Both the position numbers and the translations under genes were made by a program. From positions 1-64,000 of the forward strand of contig NZ_SLUQ01000010.1 in NCBI RefSeq assembly GCF_004345245.1: 64,000 bases of DNA, read 5' to 3'. This document shows positions 17,181-25,754 of this stretch, one piece after another. Under the pieces are notes generated by a model. The model ran no database searches and was not told the origin of the DNA. It saw only the letters and a program-made list of their open reading frames with translations. The stretch is from Rhizobium sp. BK251 (lineage in GTDB: Bacteria > Pseudomonadota > Alphaproteobacteria > Rhizobiales > Rhizobiaceae). The stretch's first letter is position 1. Every line of letters starts with the position of its first letter.

Positions 17181-19016
17181 ATGCCAGCGTATCGTTCCAG
17201 AACCACCACCCATGGCCGCAATATGGCGGGTGCGCGCGGCCTTTGGCGCGCGACGGGCATGAAGGATTCGGATTTCGGCAAGCCGATCATTGCGGTGGTG
17301 AATTCCTTCACGCAGTTCGTGCCCGGCCACGTCCACCTCAAGGATCTGGGGCAGCTTGTCGCGCGTGAGATCGAGGCGGCTGGCGGCGTCGCCAAGGAGT
17401 TCAACACGATCGCCGTCGATGACGGCATCGCCATGGGCCATGACGGCATGCTCTATTCGCTGCCGTCGCGCGAACTGATCGCCGACAGCGTCGAATACAT
17501 GGTGAACGCCCATTGCGCCGACGCGATGGTCTGCATCTCCAACTGCGACAAGATCACTCCCGGCATGCTCATGGCTTCGCTGCGCCTCAATATCCCGAGC
17601 GTCTTTGTTTCCGGTGGCCCGATGGAAGCCGGCAAGGTCGTCCTGCATGGCAAGAAGGTCGCCCTCGATCTCGTCGACGCCATGGTTGCGGCCGCCGATG
17701 ACAAGATTAGCGACGAGGACGTCAAGGTCATCGAGCGTTCGGCCTGTCCGACCTGCGGTTCGTGCTCCGGCATGTTTACCGCCAATTCCATGAACTGCCT
17801 GACGGAAGCGCTCGGCCTATCGCTGCCCGGCAACGGCTCGACGCTTGCCACGCATGCGGACCGCAAGCGTCTCTTCGTCGAAGCCGGTCATTTGATCGTC
17901 GACATTGCCCGCCGTTACTACGAGCAGGAAGACGAGAGCGTTCTGCCGCGCAAGGTCGCTTCCAAGCGGGCCTTCGAGAACGCCATGTCGCTCGATATTG
18001 CCATGGGCGGATCGACCAACACGGTTCTGCACATCCTGGCAGCGGCACATGAAGGCGAGATCGATTTCACGATGGCGGACATCGACGCGCTCTCGCGCCG
18101 TGTACCCTGCCTGTCGAAGGTCGCGCCGGCCAAGAGCGACGTTCACATGGAAGATGTCCATCGCGCCGGCGGCATCATGTCGATCCTTGGCGAGTTGGAC
18201 AAAGGCGGCCTGATCAACCGCGATTGCCCGACCGTCCACGCCGAGACGCTCGGCGATGCGATCGACCGATGGGACATCACGCGCACCAGCAGCGAGACGG
18301 TTCGCGACTTTTTCCGTGCGGCTCCCGGCGGTGTTCCGACCCAGGTCGCCTTCAGCCAGGATTCCCGCTGGGAAGAACTGGACACCGATCGCGAACACGG
18401 CGTCATCCGCTCCGTCGAGCACCCTTTCTCCAAGGATGGCGGTCTTGCCGTTCTGAAGGGCAATCTGGCGCTTGACGGCTGCATCGTGAAGACGGCGGGC
18501 GTCGATGAATCGATCCTGAAATTCTCCGGTCCGGCCCGCGTCTTCGAGAGCCAGGATGCATCGGTCAAGGCGATCCTTGCCAATGAGGTCAAAGCCGGTG
18601 ACGTCGTCGTCATCCGCTATGAAGGCCCCAAGGGCGGCCCCGGCATGCAGGAGATGCTTTATCCGACGAGCTACCTGAAGTCGAAAGGCCTTGGCAAGGC
18701 CTGCGCGCTGATCACCGACGGCCGCTTCTCCGGCGGCACGTCCGGCCTGTCCATCGGTCACGTCTCGCCGGAAGCGGCCAATGGCGGAACGATCGGCCTC
18801 GTGCGGGAAGGGGATATGATCGATATCGACATCCCGAATCGTACGATCAGCCTGCGGGTGAGCGAATCCGAACTGGCAGCGCGCCGCGCAGAGCAGGACA
18901 ACAAGGGCTGGCAGCCTGCCGAGAAGCGCAAGCGCAACGTCACGACGGCGCTCAAGGCCTACGCAGCCTTTGCGACGAGCGCTGATCGCGGTGCAGTCCG
19001 CATCCTTCCGGAGTGA
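17181..19016 (+). CDS. ilvD: Dihydroxy-acid dehydratase
   Basis: IlvD dehydrates dihydroxy-isovalerate and -methylvalerate in valine, leucine and isoleucine synthesis. The 611-aa protein has the iron-sulfur ligands in CISNCDKITPGMLMA and CPTCGSCSGMFTANSMNC, and the GRFSGGTSGLSIGHVSPEA signature near the C terminus. Length matches the long E. coli-type enzyme. GAGGAAAACATC precedes the ATG. The 3' end overlaps a converging gene by 65 bp. Confidence 0.97.
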   Translation: MPAYRSRTTTHGRNMAGARGLWRATGMKDSDFGKPIIAVVNSFTQFVPGHVHLKDLGQLVAREIEAAGGVAKEFNTIAVDDGIAMGHDGMLYSLPSRELIADSVEYMVNAHCADAMVCISNCDKITPGMLMASLRLNIPSVFVSGGPMEAGKVVLHGKKVALDLVDAMVAAADDKISDEDVKVIERSACPTCGSCSGMFTANSMNCLTEALGLSLPGNGSTLATHADRKRLFVEAGHLIVDIARRYYEQEDESVLPRKVASKRAFENAMSLDIAMGGSTNTVLHILAAAHEGEIDFTMADIDALSRRVPCLSKVAPAKSDVHMEDVHRAGGIMSILGELDKGGLINRDCPTVHAETLGDAIDRWDITRTSSETVRDFFRAAPGGVPTQVAFSQDSRWEELDTDREHGVIRSVEHPFSKDGGLAVLKGNLALDGCIVKTAGVDESILKFSGPARVFESQDASVKAILANEVKAGDVVVIRYEGPKGGPGMQEMLYPTSYLKSKGLGKACALITDGRFSGGTSGLSIGHVSPEAANGGTIGLVREGDMIDIDIPNRTISLRVSESELAARRAEQDNKGWQPAEKRKRNVTTALKAYAAFATSADRGAVRILPE

Positions 19017-19458
19017 GGGTTTCTGCGGCTCGGCCTTTGCGCCTGAGCCGCAGTCCATCTCGAAAATTCAGGCCGATCAGCGAGATGTTCAGCGCGCCGG
19101 CGCAGAGCTCCAGTGCCTGCACGGCGTAGAAGGTCGTGCCGAGAGCGCCATAGATCGCCAGATGCCGCAGCACGAAGGCGCAGGGGACGAGCACCAGTAG
19201 TCCATTGAGGGCGATGACCGGCATGCGTCTGCGCTTGGCGGTGACAACGGGATGTTTCCACCGTCCACCGAGGCGGGAGCCGCTGAAGCCCGTAAAGGCG
19301 AGTGCTGGTACCAGCAGCAGCAAGCCCCATGGAATGGCGAGCTTGACGAAGCGGATGGCCTCCGGGCCGCCGAAGAGTTCGCTTGATACCGTCGAAAGCC
19401 AAAACAACAGGGTCGTCGCCAGCGCGAGTGCGCCGGCCACGGGATGAAGTGTCTTCAT
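18952..19458 (-). CDS. Four-helix membrane protein of unknown function
   Basis: The 168-aa product shows four hydrophobic segments (about residues 6-26, 38-60, 81-104 and 111-134) and a basic cytoplasmic tail. No catalytic motif is seen and the family was not recognised. It begins 21 bp downstream of the marR stop with AAGGA before its ATG, so it is probably the regulated partner of that repressor. Its last 65 bp overlap the end of ilvD on the other strand; the true stop is as given. Confidence 0.72.
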   Translation of the reverse strand: MKTLHPVAGALALATTLLFWLSTVSSELFGGPEAIRFVKLAIPWGLLLLVPALAFTGFSGSRLGGRWKHPVVTAKRRRMPVIALNGLLVLVPCAFVLRHLAIYGALGTTFYAVQALELCAGALNISLIGLNFRDGLRLRRKGRAAETLTPEGCGLHRDQRSSQRLRRP

Positions 19459-19479
19459 CGTCGTCGTCCTTCTGCGAGG

Positions 19480-19935
19480 TCAGTCCGGCGGACGCAACTC
19501 GTCCAATCCGGTAGAAAGCTGCTCCAGGATATCAATCGCCGCCCTGATCCGCGTGGCGTCCATTTGCCTGGTGAGCCGCGTGGAAAGCGCGCCCCAGCGC
19601 TCCATGATCCCGGCATATGCGTCCGCGCCTGCTGGCGTCAGCCTCACCAGCTTCGCCCGCTTGTGCTGCGGATTGTCCTCGAAGTCGATGTTGCCCTGCC
19701 GCTGCAATTCATCGACCAGCCGCTGCACCGACTGGCGCGCGAGGCCCATGTTGCGGGCGATCTGCGCGACCGTCAGCGGTTGGCCGGCAAGCGCGATCGC
19801 GCCCATGACTTGCCAACGGGCGCTCGAGAGGCCGAAGGGCTCGGTCAAAGCGTCGCCCGCCGCGATCAGCGCGCCATTGGCACGGAAGACGGTCAGGGCA
19901 AGAGTGCTAATCGACGCATCAATATCGCTAATCAT
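19480..19935 (-). CDS. MarR-family transcriptional regulator
   Basis: The 151-aa protein has the winged-helix core LSSARWQVMGAIALAG, LTVAQIARNMGLARQSVQRLVDEL (recognition helix) and the wing DNPQHKRAKLVRLTPAG, all typical of MarR repressors. The downstream membrane gene is likely co-transcribed. The ATG lies at the edge of a perfect 15-bp inverted repeat and has no Shine-Dalgarno sequence, suggesting a leaderless, self-repressed transcript. The ligand is unknown. Confidence 0.92.
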   Translation of the reverse strand: MISDIDASISTLALTVFRANGALIAAGDALTEPFGLSSARWQVMGAIALAGQPLTVAQIARNMGLARQSVQRLVDELQRQGNIDFEDNPQHKRAKLVRLTPAGADAYAGIMERWGALSTRLTRQMDATRIRAAIDILEQLSTGLDELRPPD

Positions 19936-19969
19936 GACAGCACACTGTCATAACGACAGTGTGCTGTCA
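19935..19969 (-). promoter_or_regulatory. Double-dyad operator/promoter of the marR gene
   Basis: Arms TGACAGCACACTGTC (19935-19949) and GACAGTGTGCTGTCA (19955-19969) are perfect complements around ATAAC. Each arm is itself a TGACAG-N4-CTGTC(A) dyad, so two MarR dimers could bind side by side. TTGACA at 19970-19965 on the minus strand is a consensus -35; 17 bp on, CAGTGT is a poor -10, and the predicted start of transcription falls on the A of the ATG. Confidence 0.8.
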
Positions 19970-20003
19970 ATGTGAGTGCGCATCGCGGATGGCTGGGCTG
20001 CGG

Positions 20004-20390
20004 TCAGAGTGGCCGATTGATATTCTTGTAGGTCTGGTCGAGCTGCTTCAGGCGTTCGTCATACGAGGTCTTCAGGCAGGTGACGTCGGCACCGCATGCC
20101 TGGCGCTTCTTCAGCCACGCGCTTTGTTCATCCTGCAGCGTGCCGCGCGCGCCCATGGCCAGCAGCCCCGAGAGAAGTTCGAACGTCGTGACCATTTTGA
20201 CGTCGGCGTCGTTGAGCGCGCGGTTATCGCAGATTGCCTTTTCATCGGGCTTGAGCGCCGGCGCATCGCAATCGAAGCTGGCTGCCGGTGAGGCAACGCT
20301 CGAAGCGAACAGGGAAGCCGCGGCAAGGCCGAGCACGACGACTTTTTTCGCACAGCAGGGCGCGATCCATGCCCGAAAATCCATGTTCAT
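20004..20390 (-). CDS. Secreted LprI-like (DUF1311) protein
   Basis: The 128-aa protein has a signal peptide (hydrophobic residues 17-37) and a small four-cysteine domain: FDCDAPALKPDEKAICDN, then AWLKKRQACGADVTCLKTSYDERL. This is the LprI/DUF1311 pattern, whose Mycobacterium member inhibits lysozyme; the function here is unproven. It probably acts in the periplasm. GGAGGGAAA precedes the ATG. It is divergent from the DegP-like gene. Confidence 0.85.
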   Translation of the reverse strand: MNMDFRAWIAPCCAKKVVVLGLAAASLFASSVASPAASFDCDAPALKPDEKAICDNRALNDADVKMVTTFELLSGLLAMGARGTLQDEQSAWLKKRQACGADVTCLKTSYDERLKQLDQTYKNINRPL

Positions 20391-20640
20391 TTTCCCTCCT
20401 TGAAGAAGCGTTCGACAGCATTCAAATCAAAATCACCTAACGGTGACATTGAGCAACGGGTGGCGAGTGAATTGACAAGCCAAGGTCACTAAACAAAAGC
20501 CTTTGCGGAGGTTTTTGTTCATTGGGCGGCGGCTTTTCACCCTCTTTTCGCCGCGGCAATCTTCCATGCTTCCGCCCTCTTTTCTTTCTAGCGTCCGGCG
20601 CTACAACGTTCTCTACAAAAGAAAATTTCAAAGGAATCAC

Positions 20641-22044
20641 ATGCAGGGTCTGCTGAAACGCTTCTCCGTCTCGATCTTTGCGCTGGTGCTCGTTCTGCCC
20701 CCCACAGCCTGGGCGCAGGCCGAGAAGACCGTGCCGCAAAGCGAGGCACAGATGAAGCTTTCCTTCGCGCCGCTCGTCAAGCAGACATCAGGCGCGGTCG
20801 TCAACGTCTATGCCGAGAAGACCGTTCGCAGCCAGTCGCCTTTCGCCGGCGACCCCTTCTTCGAGCAGTTCTTCGGCCAGCGAATGCCGAACCGCACAGA
20901 GAAGCAGTCTTCGCTCGGTTCGGGCGTGATCGTAGAGGCGAACGGCACTGTGGTGACCAACAATCACGTCATCGACGGGGCGGACGATATCAAGATCGCC
21001 CTGTCCGACGGCCGGGAATTCCCCTGCAAGGTCGTGCTCAAGGACGATCGCGTCGATCTCGCTGTTCTGAAGATCGAAAGCAAGGAGACCTTCCCGACGC
21101 TTCAGGTCGGCGATTCCGACGCAGTCGAGGTCGGCGATCTCGTGCTCGCCATCGGCAATCCCTTCGGCGTCGGCCAGACGGTGACAAGCGGCATCGTCTC
21201 GGCGCTAGCCCGCAACCAGGTCGTGAAGAATGAGTTCGGCTTCTTCATCCAGACCGACGCGGCGATCAATCCCGGCAATTCCGGCGGCGCATTGATGAAC
21301 ATGGACGGCCAGCTCATCGGCATCAACACGGCGATCTTCTCGCGCGGTGGCGGCTCGAACGGTGTCGGTTTCGCGATCCCGGCCAATCTGGTCAAGGTCT
21401 TTCTTGCCTCGGCCGATGCTGGCGCGAAGAGCTTCGAGCGTCCTTATGTCGGAGCGACTTTTGAACCGGTCACGTCTGATGTCGCCGAAGCGTTGGGTCT
21501 CGACAAGGCACGAGGCGCCCTTATCGCAAAGGTGATGGATGGAAGCCCGGCGGCCAAGGCTGGCCTCAAGGCGGGTGAGATCGTGACCGCCGTCGACGGC
21601 ATTCCCGTCGAGCATCCCGATGCACTACTGTATCGGTTGACGACGGCCGGCCTCGGCAAATCCGTGAACCTCTCGGTCGCCGAAGGCGGTCACGAGGCAC
21701 AGGTCAGCCTGGCGCTCGCGCGCGCGCCGGAGACCGAGCCGCGCGACCAGCGCACGATTGGCGGCCGCACACCCTTCACCGGCGCCGTCGTCGAAAATCT
21801 TTCGCCGCTGGTCGCCGACGAATTGCGCATGCCGACGGATTCGACCGGCGTCGTCGTCTCGCAAGTCGAGGACGATTCTCCCGCTGCCCGCCTCGGCTTC
21901 GAACCGCGCGACATCATCGTCTCGATCAACGGGCAGGAGGTTAAGTCGACGGGCGAGCTCGCCTCCATCGCCGCTGACGATCCCGGCCTGTGGCGCGTCG
22001 AGATCGAGCGGGACGGTCAACGGATACGGCAGTTCTTCCGATGA
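20641..22044 (+). CDS. Periplasmic serine protease, DegP/DegQ (HtrA) type
   Basis: The 467-aa protein has a signal peptide (cut near AWAQ, residue 26), a trypsin-like domain with the triad His109 (NNHVIDG), Asp139 (DDRVDLAVLK) and Ser214 (NPGNSGGAL), and two PDZ domains (about 245-335 and 365-460). It should degrade or chaperone misfolded envelope proteins. ATG 20641 follows AAAGGAATCAC; the longer frame from 20503 would bury the signal peptide. It overlaps rarA by four bases. Confidence 0.94.
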   Translation: MQGLLKRFSVSIFALVLVLPPTAWAQAEKTVPQSEAQMKLSFAPLVKQTSGAVVNVYAEKTVRSQSPFAGDPFFEQFFGQRMPNRTEKQSSLGSGVIVEANGTVVTNNHVIDGADDIKIALSDGREFPCKVVLKDDRVDLAVLKIESKETFPTLQVGDSDAVEVGDLVLAIGNPFGVGQTVTSGIVSALARNQVVKNEFGFFIQTDAAINPGNSGGALMNMDGQLIGINTAIFSRGGGSNGVGFAIPANLVKVFLASADAGAKSFERPYVGATFEPVTSDVAEALGLDKARGALIAKVMDGSPAAKAGLKAGEIVTAVDGIPVEHPDALLYRLTTAGLGKSVNLSVAEGGHEAQVSLALARAPETEPRDQRTIGGRTPFTGAVVENLSPLVADELRMPTDSTGVVVSQVEDDSPAARLGFEPRDIIVSINGQEVKSTGELASIAADDPGLWRVEIERDGQRIRQFFR

Positions 22045-23357
22045 GCGATGACCTGTTTGCACCGCGGATTCCCGAGGAGGTCGCCAATAGGCGGCCCCTG
22101 GCGGATCGTCTGCGGCCGCAGACTCTCGCCGATGTCACCGGCCAGTCACATCTGACCGGCGAGGATGGCATCCTGCGCCGGATGATCGCCTCTGGTTCGC
22201 TCGGCTCGATGATCTTCTGGGGGCCGCCGGGCACTGGCAAGACGACCGTCGCGCGGCTGCTTTCGGGCGAGGCGGGCCTTGCCTTCGAGCAGATCTCGGC
22301 GATCTTCTCCGGCGTTGCCGATCTCAAGAAGGTCTTCGAGACTGCGCGGCTGCGCCGCATGGATGGCCGCCAGACATTGCTCTTCGTCGACGAGATCCAT
22401 CGCTTCAACCGCGCCCAGCAGGATAGCTTCCTGCCGGTAATGGAAGACGGCACAGTCATCCTCGTCGGCGCGACGACGGAGAACCCGTCCTTCGAGCTCA
22501 ATGCGGCCCTTCTTTCCCGTGCAAGGGTGCTGACCTTCAAACCGCATGACGAGGAAAGTCTCGGGGAACTGCTTCAACGCGCGGAGAATGCCGAGAGCAA
22601 GCCGCTGCCGTTGACCGCAGAGGCACGCGCGAGCCTTGTCCGCATGGCCGATGGAGATGGACGCGCGGTGCTGACCCTTGCCGAGGAGGTCTGGCGCGCA
22701 GCCCGCAAGGATGAGGTCTTCGACGCGGACGCGCTGGTGCGCATCGTGCAGCGCCGTGCGCCGGTCTACGACAAGGCCCAGGACGGCCACTACAATCTGA
22801 TTTCGGCGCTGCACAAGTCCGTGCGCGGCTCGGACCCGGACGCCGCGCTCTATTACCTTGCCCGCATGTTCGACGCCGGCGAGGATCCACTCTATCTCGG
22901 TCGCCGCCTGGTTCGCATGGCGGTGGAGGATATCGGCCTTGCCGATCCGCAGGCGCTGGTGATCTGCAATGCGGCAAAGGACGCTTACGACTATCTCGGA
23001 TCACCCGAAGGCGAGCTGGCGCTTGCGCAAGCCTGCGTCTACCTGGCGACCGCTCCGAAATCCAATGCAGTCTACACGGCCTTCAAGGCCGCCACACAGG
23101 CAGCCAAGGAGAATGGCTCGCTGCTGCCGCCGAAGCATATCCTGAACGCTCCCACGAAGCTGATGAAGGGCGAGGGCTACGGCGACGGCTATCGCTACGA
23201 CCATGACGAGCCGGACGCCTTTTCCGGCCAGGACTATTTCCCGGAGAAAATGGGTCGGCGGACCTTCTACGATCCACCGGAGCGCGGTTTCGAGCGCGAC
23301 ATCAGGAAGAGGCTGGACTGGTGGGCGAAATTGCGCAGGGAGCGCGGGGGAGGCTGA
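22041..23357 (+). CDS. rarA: Replication-associated recombination ATPase RarA (MgsA)
   Basis: RarA is an AAA+ clamp-loader-like ATPase acting at stalled replication forks. The 438-aa product has LADRLRPQTLADVTGQSHL, Walker A GPPGTGKT (61-68), Walker B LLFVDEIHRFN (from 113) and sensor GATTENPSF (143-151). The C-terminal tetramerisation region carries NAPTKLMKxxGYG. The ATG lies in the end of the protease gene (ATGA), a pairing that suggests coupled expression. Confidence 0.95.
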   Translation: MSDDLFAPRIPEEVANRRPLADRLRPQTLADVTGQSHLTGEDGILRRMIASGSLGSMIFWGPPGTGKTTVARLLSGEAGLAFEQISAIFSGVADLKKVFETARLRRMDGRQTLLFVDEIHRFNRAQQDSFLPVMEDGTVILVGATTENPSFELNAALLSRARVLTFKPHDEESLGELLQRAENAESKPLPLTAEARASLVRMADGDGRAVLTLAEEVWRAARKDEVFDADALVRIVQRRAPVYDKAQDGHYNLISALHKSVRGSDPDAALYYLARMFDAGEDPLYLGRRLVRMAVEDIGLADPQALVICNAAKDAYDYLGSPEGELALAQACVYLATAPKSNAVYTAFKAATQAAKENGSLLPPKHILNAPTKLMKGEGYGDGYRYDHDEPDAFSGQDYFPEKMGRRTFYDPPERGFERDIRKRLDWWAKLRRERGGG

Positions 23358-23390
23358 GGCCTCGCGCCGTTCGTCCGGGACCGGCAGGGG

Positions 23391-23705
23391 TCAGGAGGTC
23401 TTCTGCAGCTTCGCGTTGGCGGCCGGCGCCGATACGATCTTGACCGAGGAATCCGCAAGGCCGTGATGGCCTTCCATGTCGACGATCAGGTGCCAGTGGC
23501 CGCTCTCGGGGATGACGATTCTCACCGGCGCTTTTTTCGCCACGCCACCGAGATACTTGAAGTCCAACAGTTCGGTAAAGCGCTGGAAGTTCGGCGCCGT
23601 CATCAGGCGCACGTTATTGACCGCGTTCAGGGCCACCTCGATGATGGTCCCGGCGCGCTGTTCCTTGAGGTCATAATGGGTAAAGCGGAAGGCGGGCTTT
23701 GGCAT
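23391..23705 (-). CDS. DUF1883 protein
   Basis: The 104-aa protein has the DUF1883 features FTHYDLKEQRAGTIIEVAL, NVRLMTAPNFQRF and APVRIVIPESGHWHLIVDMEG. Some family members are fused to TIR-like domains; no function is established for the stand-alone form. It has no signal peptide and converges on rarA with a 33-bp gap. Confidence 0.85.
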   Translation of the reverse strand: MPKPAFRFTHYDLKEQRAGTIIEVALNAVNNVRLMTAPNFQRFTELLDFKYLGGVAKKAPVRIVIPESGHWHLIVDMEGHHGLADSSVKIVSAPAANAKLQKTS

Positions 23706-23732
23706 CCTGTCTCTTGAGCTTTCGTGACGTCA

Positions 23733-23849
23733 GGCCTGCTACCATAAGGGCAGGCCGGTTAACGAAAGGTTCGGGAAGCGCGGCTGGCCCGATGTTCGCA
23801 ACGCTTCCCGCGCCTTGCCCGTCGTTGAGTTCCCCAGACGGGCAAGGCG
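23733..23849. repeat. Three consecutive inverted repeats
   Basis: GGCCTGC/GCAGGCC (23733-23756), CGGGAAGCG/CGCTTCCCG (23772-23810) and CGCCTTGCCCGTC/GACGGGCAAGGCG (23811-23849) are all perfect. The last two abut exactly. The 13-bp stem lies just after the stop of the minus-strand gene at 23861 and may terminate it, but no T tract is present. The layout recalls rhizobial intergenic palindromic elements; family not identified. Confidence 0.7.
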
Positions 23850-23860
23850 ATGGACACTAC

Positions 23861-24121
23861 TCAGTGCAAATTCGAGCGAGGGTCGGAAGAGGGCGCAAAA
23901 TCGAGGACGGTGTCGTCCGGTGCGCGGCAGATTTCCGCCGGATCATGATTGCATTCTGCGGCAGCGAAGTGCAGGGCGGCGGCCTCATTGACGAAGAGAC
24001 CACCGACGCGGCCTTGCCTGTCCTGGACGATCCAGCGGCCCCCGATGTCGCGGCCAACCGTGAAGCGGGCCCGACGCGGAGAACCGGAGGCGAGGCGCTG
24101 GATGTGCTGTATGTTTGCCAT
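23861..24121 (-). CDS. Small protein of unknown function (86 aa)
   Basis: The product MANIQHIQRLASGSPRRARF continues with VGRDIGGRWIVQDRQGRVGGLFVNEAAALHFA, a compact sheet-helix pattern with an ending rich in acidic residues. No family was recognised. ATG 24121 has AGGGA about nine bases upstream; a TTG nine bases earlier is less likely. It lies 35 bp downstream of the small membrane gene on the same strand and may share its transcript. Confidence 0.65.
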   Translation of the reverse strand: MANIQHIQRLASGSPRRARFTVGRDIGGRWIVQDRQGRVGGLFVNEAAALHFAAAECNHDPAEICRAPDDTVLDFAPSSDPRSNLH

Positions 24122-24156
24122 GATTTTCAAGTCCCTGATGTCATTCGTTCGATCGT

Positions 24157-24351
24157 TTAGTGGTGGATCCAGCCAAGCAGCAGCTGGATAGCGCCGGCGA
24201 GCAGGATGACCCCCACGAGCCGGGGCGCGATTGCGACAAGACCGGCATGGAGCGAATGGAATGGGGCTTGGCTTTCGGCCCGCGCGGCAACCTTGCCGCG
24301 CCGGGGTTGAAGCGGGTCGGCTGAAGCGCCGAAATCAGAAATGCGTGACAT
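24157..24351 (-). CDS. Small single-span membrane protein (64 aa)
   Basis: MSRISDFGASADPLQPRRGK is followed by a soluble linker and a C-terminal hydrophobic span (AIAPRLVGVILLAGAIQLLL). AAGGA lies nine bases before ATG 24351. No family recognised. A 15-bp element 83 bp upstream is repeated ahead of another small one-span protein at 25470-25697, on the other side of dapA. Confidence 0.6.
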   Translation of the reverse strand: MSRISDFGASADPLQPRRGKVAARAESQAPFHSLHAGLVAIAPRLVGVILLAGAIQLLLGWIHH

Positions 24352-24433
24352 CACAAAGATCCTTTCAGAGTGCCACCGCACCGGCATCGAATACTTCGAC
24401 CTCGGTGCATACTGAAGAATCTATTCATCGTTC

Positions 24434-24448
24434 GATAGGAATTCCATT
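24434..24448 (-). promoter_or_regulatory. Shared upstream element, copy A
   Basis: AATGGAATTCCTATC on the minus strand, centred on the palindrome GGAATTCC, is identical to 25755-25769. The + strand bases to the right (GGCGCC...GAAAA..A..AAAA) also resemble copy B, so the match extends to about 45 bp with gaps. It stands 83 bp before the 64-aa gene. It does not fit sigma-70 or EcfG consensus spacing; role unknown. Confidence 0.5.
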
Positions 24449-24495
24449 TGGCGCCAGAGAGAAAAGTATTAAAATCTCATATAGATAGCGCATTT

Positions 24496-25452
24496 CTATA
24501 TATCGAACCGGACAAGCGAGCGCGCCTTGCAGCCGCTCATCGGGTCCTTGAGGAAGGGTTCCACGGCGGCGCGGATCGCCGCCTTGGTGGCTTCCTCCGC
24601 AGGGACCAGGGGCAGGCGTACCTCGGGGTCCAGGCCCCGCATGAGATGCAGCGCGTATTTCACCGGCACCGGGTTGGTTTCCAGTTCCAGCGCCCTCATG
24701 AGCGGGCGCAGGCGATGCTGCAGGGCCAGCGCGGCGTCAAAGTTGCCTGCCTGGGCGGCCTGCTGCATCGCTGAGAAAAGTCGGGGCACGACGTTGGAGG
24801 CGACCGAGATCGTTCCGCGGCCGCCGACCATCGCGAAGGCGAGAGCAGTCGCGTCATGGCCGGAGAGCATCGTCAGTCTATTGCGCAGGAGCGGCGAGAG
24901 GCCGACGATGCGGCTGATGTCGCCCGTGGCGTCCTTGATGCCGATGACCGTCGGGATCTTCGCGAGCCTCTCGATCGTGGCCGGCGAGAGATCGGCTGCC
25001 GTGCGCGAGGGGACATTGTAGATGATCAGCGGAATGTCGGTGCTGGCGGCGACCGCCTCGAAATGGCGGCAGATGCCTTCCTGGGTCGGCTTCGAATAAT
25101 AGGGTACCACGACAAGGGCGGCACTGGCGCCGAGAGTGGCGGCCCGGCGCGTCCGCGCGATCGTCGTTTCAGTGGAGTTGGTGCCGGTACCGGCGATGAT
25201 GGGCAGCTTGCCCTCGGCGATCTCGACACAGATGCTGATGATCCGCGTCTGCTCTGCCTCGGTCAGCGTCGGCGCCTCGCCGGTCGTGCCGCAGGCGACG
25301 AGACCCGCAATGCCATTGCGGATCTGCCATTCGACAAGCCCCATCAAACCGACATGGTCGAGGGCACCGTTCTTGAAGGGGGTGACAAGCGCCGTAATGG
25401 CGCCATGAATACGAGGCGGCGGCTTGCCGCCCTCGGGGAGGTCGATTCTCAT
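24496..25452 (-). CDS. dapA: 4-hydroxy-tetrahydrodipicolinate synthase paralog (DapA family)
   Basis: The enzyme condenses pyruvate with aspartate semialdehyde in lysine/diaminopimelate synthesis. The 318-aa protein has GTTGE (55-59), the catalytic YNVPSR (Tyr145) and the Schiff-base lysine GIKDATGD (Lys173). It is about 25 residues longer than the housekeeping enzyme, with additions at both ends, and stands apart from any lysine gene, so it may be a paralog acting on another keto acid. The active-site set is consistent with true DapA activity. Confidence 0.82.
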   Translation of the reverse strand: MRIDLPEGGKPPPRIHGAITALVTPFKNGALDHVGLMGLVEWQIRNGIAGLVACGTTGEAPTLTEAEQTRIISICVEIAEGKLPIIAGTGTNSTETTIARTRRAATLGASAALVVVPYYSKPTQEGICRHFEAVAASTDIPLIIYNVPSRTAADLSPATIERLAKIPTVIGIKDATGDISRIVGLSPLLRNRLTMLSGHDATALAFAMVGGRGTISVASNVVPRLFSAMQQAAQAGNFDAALALQHRLRPLMRALELETNPVPVKYALHLMRGLDPEVRLPLVPAEEATKAAIRAAVEPFLKDPMSGCKARSLVRFDI

Positions 25453-25469
25453 GGGTGTGGTTTTTTGGC

Positions 25470-25697
25470 TCAGAGTACGTGCAGGATCACATACAGTTCG
25501 ACGCAGGCGAGCACGATGCCGAAGGTTACGAGCAGGTGCGCCGTGCGGCGCTCGCGCATCTGGCGGTTCCGGCCGAGCCGTCTTGGACGGGAAGAGGGCT
25601 TAAGCTCGTCGGAGCGGATGGAAGCTTCGCGCCGCTGACCGCCGATGCGCGTGACAAGCGCGGTCGCCTCGGGCGTAGTGGAAAGAATCTGGCGCAT
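25470..25697 (-). CDS. Small single-span membrane protein (75 aa)
   Basis: An N-terminal arginine-rich soluble part (RPRRLGRNRQMRERR) precedes a C-terminal hydrophobic span (LLVTFGIVLACVELYVILHV). It ends 17 bp before dapA on the same strand, so the two may be co-transcribed. The ribosome site is weak (GAG about nine bases upstream). Its layout resembles the 64-aa protein at 24157-24351 and both share an upstream element, though the sequences are not clearly related. Confidence 0.55.
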   Translation of the reverse strand: MRQILSTTPEATALVTRIGGQRREASIRSDELKPSSRPRRLGRNRQMRERRTAHLLVTFGIVLACVELYVILHVL

Positions 25698-25754
25698 GTC
25701 GTTCGTCTCTGCATTGGAACATCTGCACTGGAGCCCAAGGGTACGCCCGAAGCG

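Noticed and set aside
17817..19058. 413-aa minus-strand frame opposite ilvD
   Set aside because: Antisense shadow of ilvD; composition typical of a complement frame.
24434..24448. EcfG (general stress) promoter reading of the shared GGAATTCC element
   Set aside because: A GGAAT -35-like box is present, but no GTT-type -10 lies at 16-19 bp in either copy or orientation.
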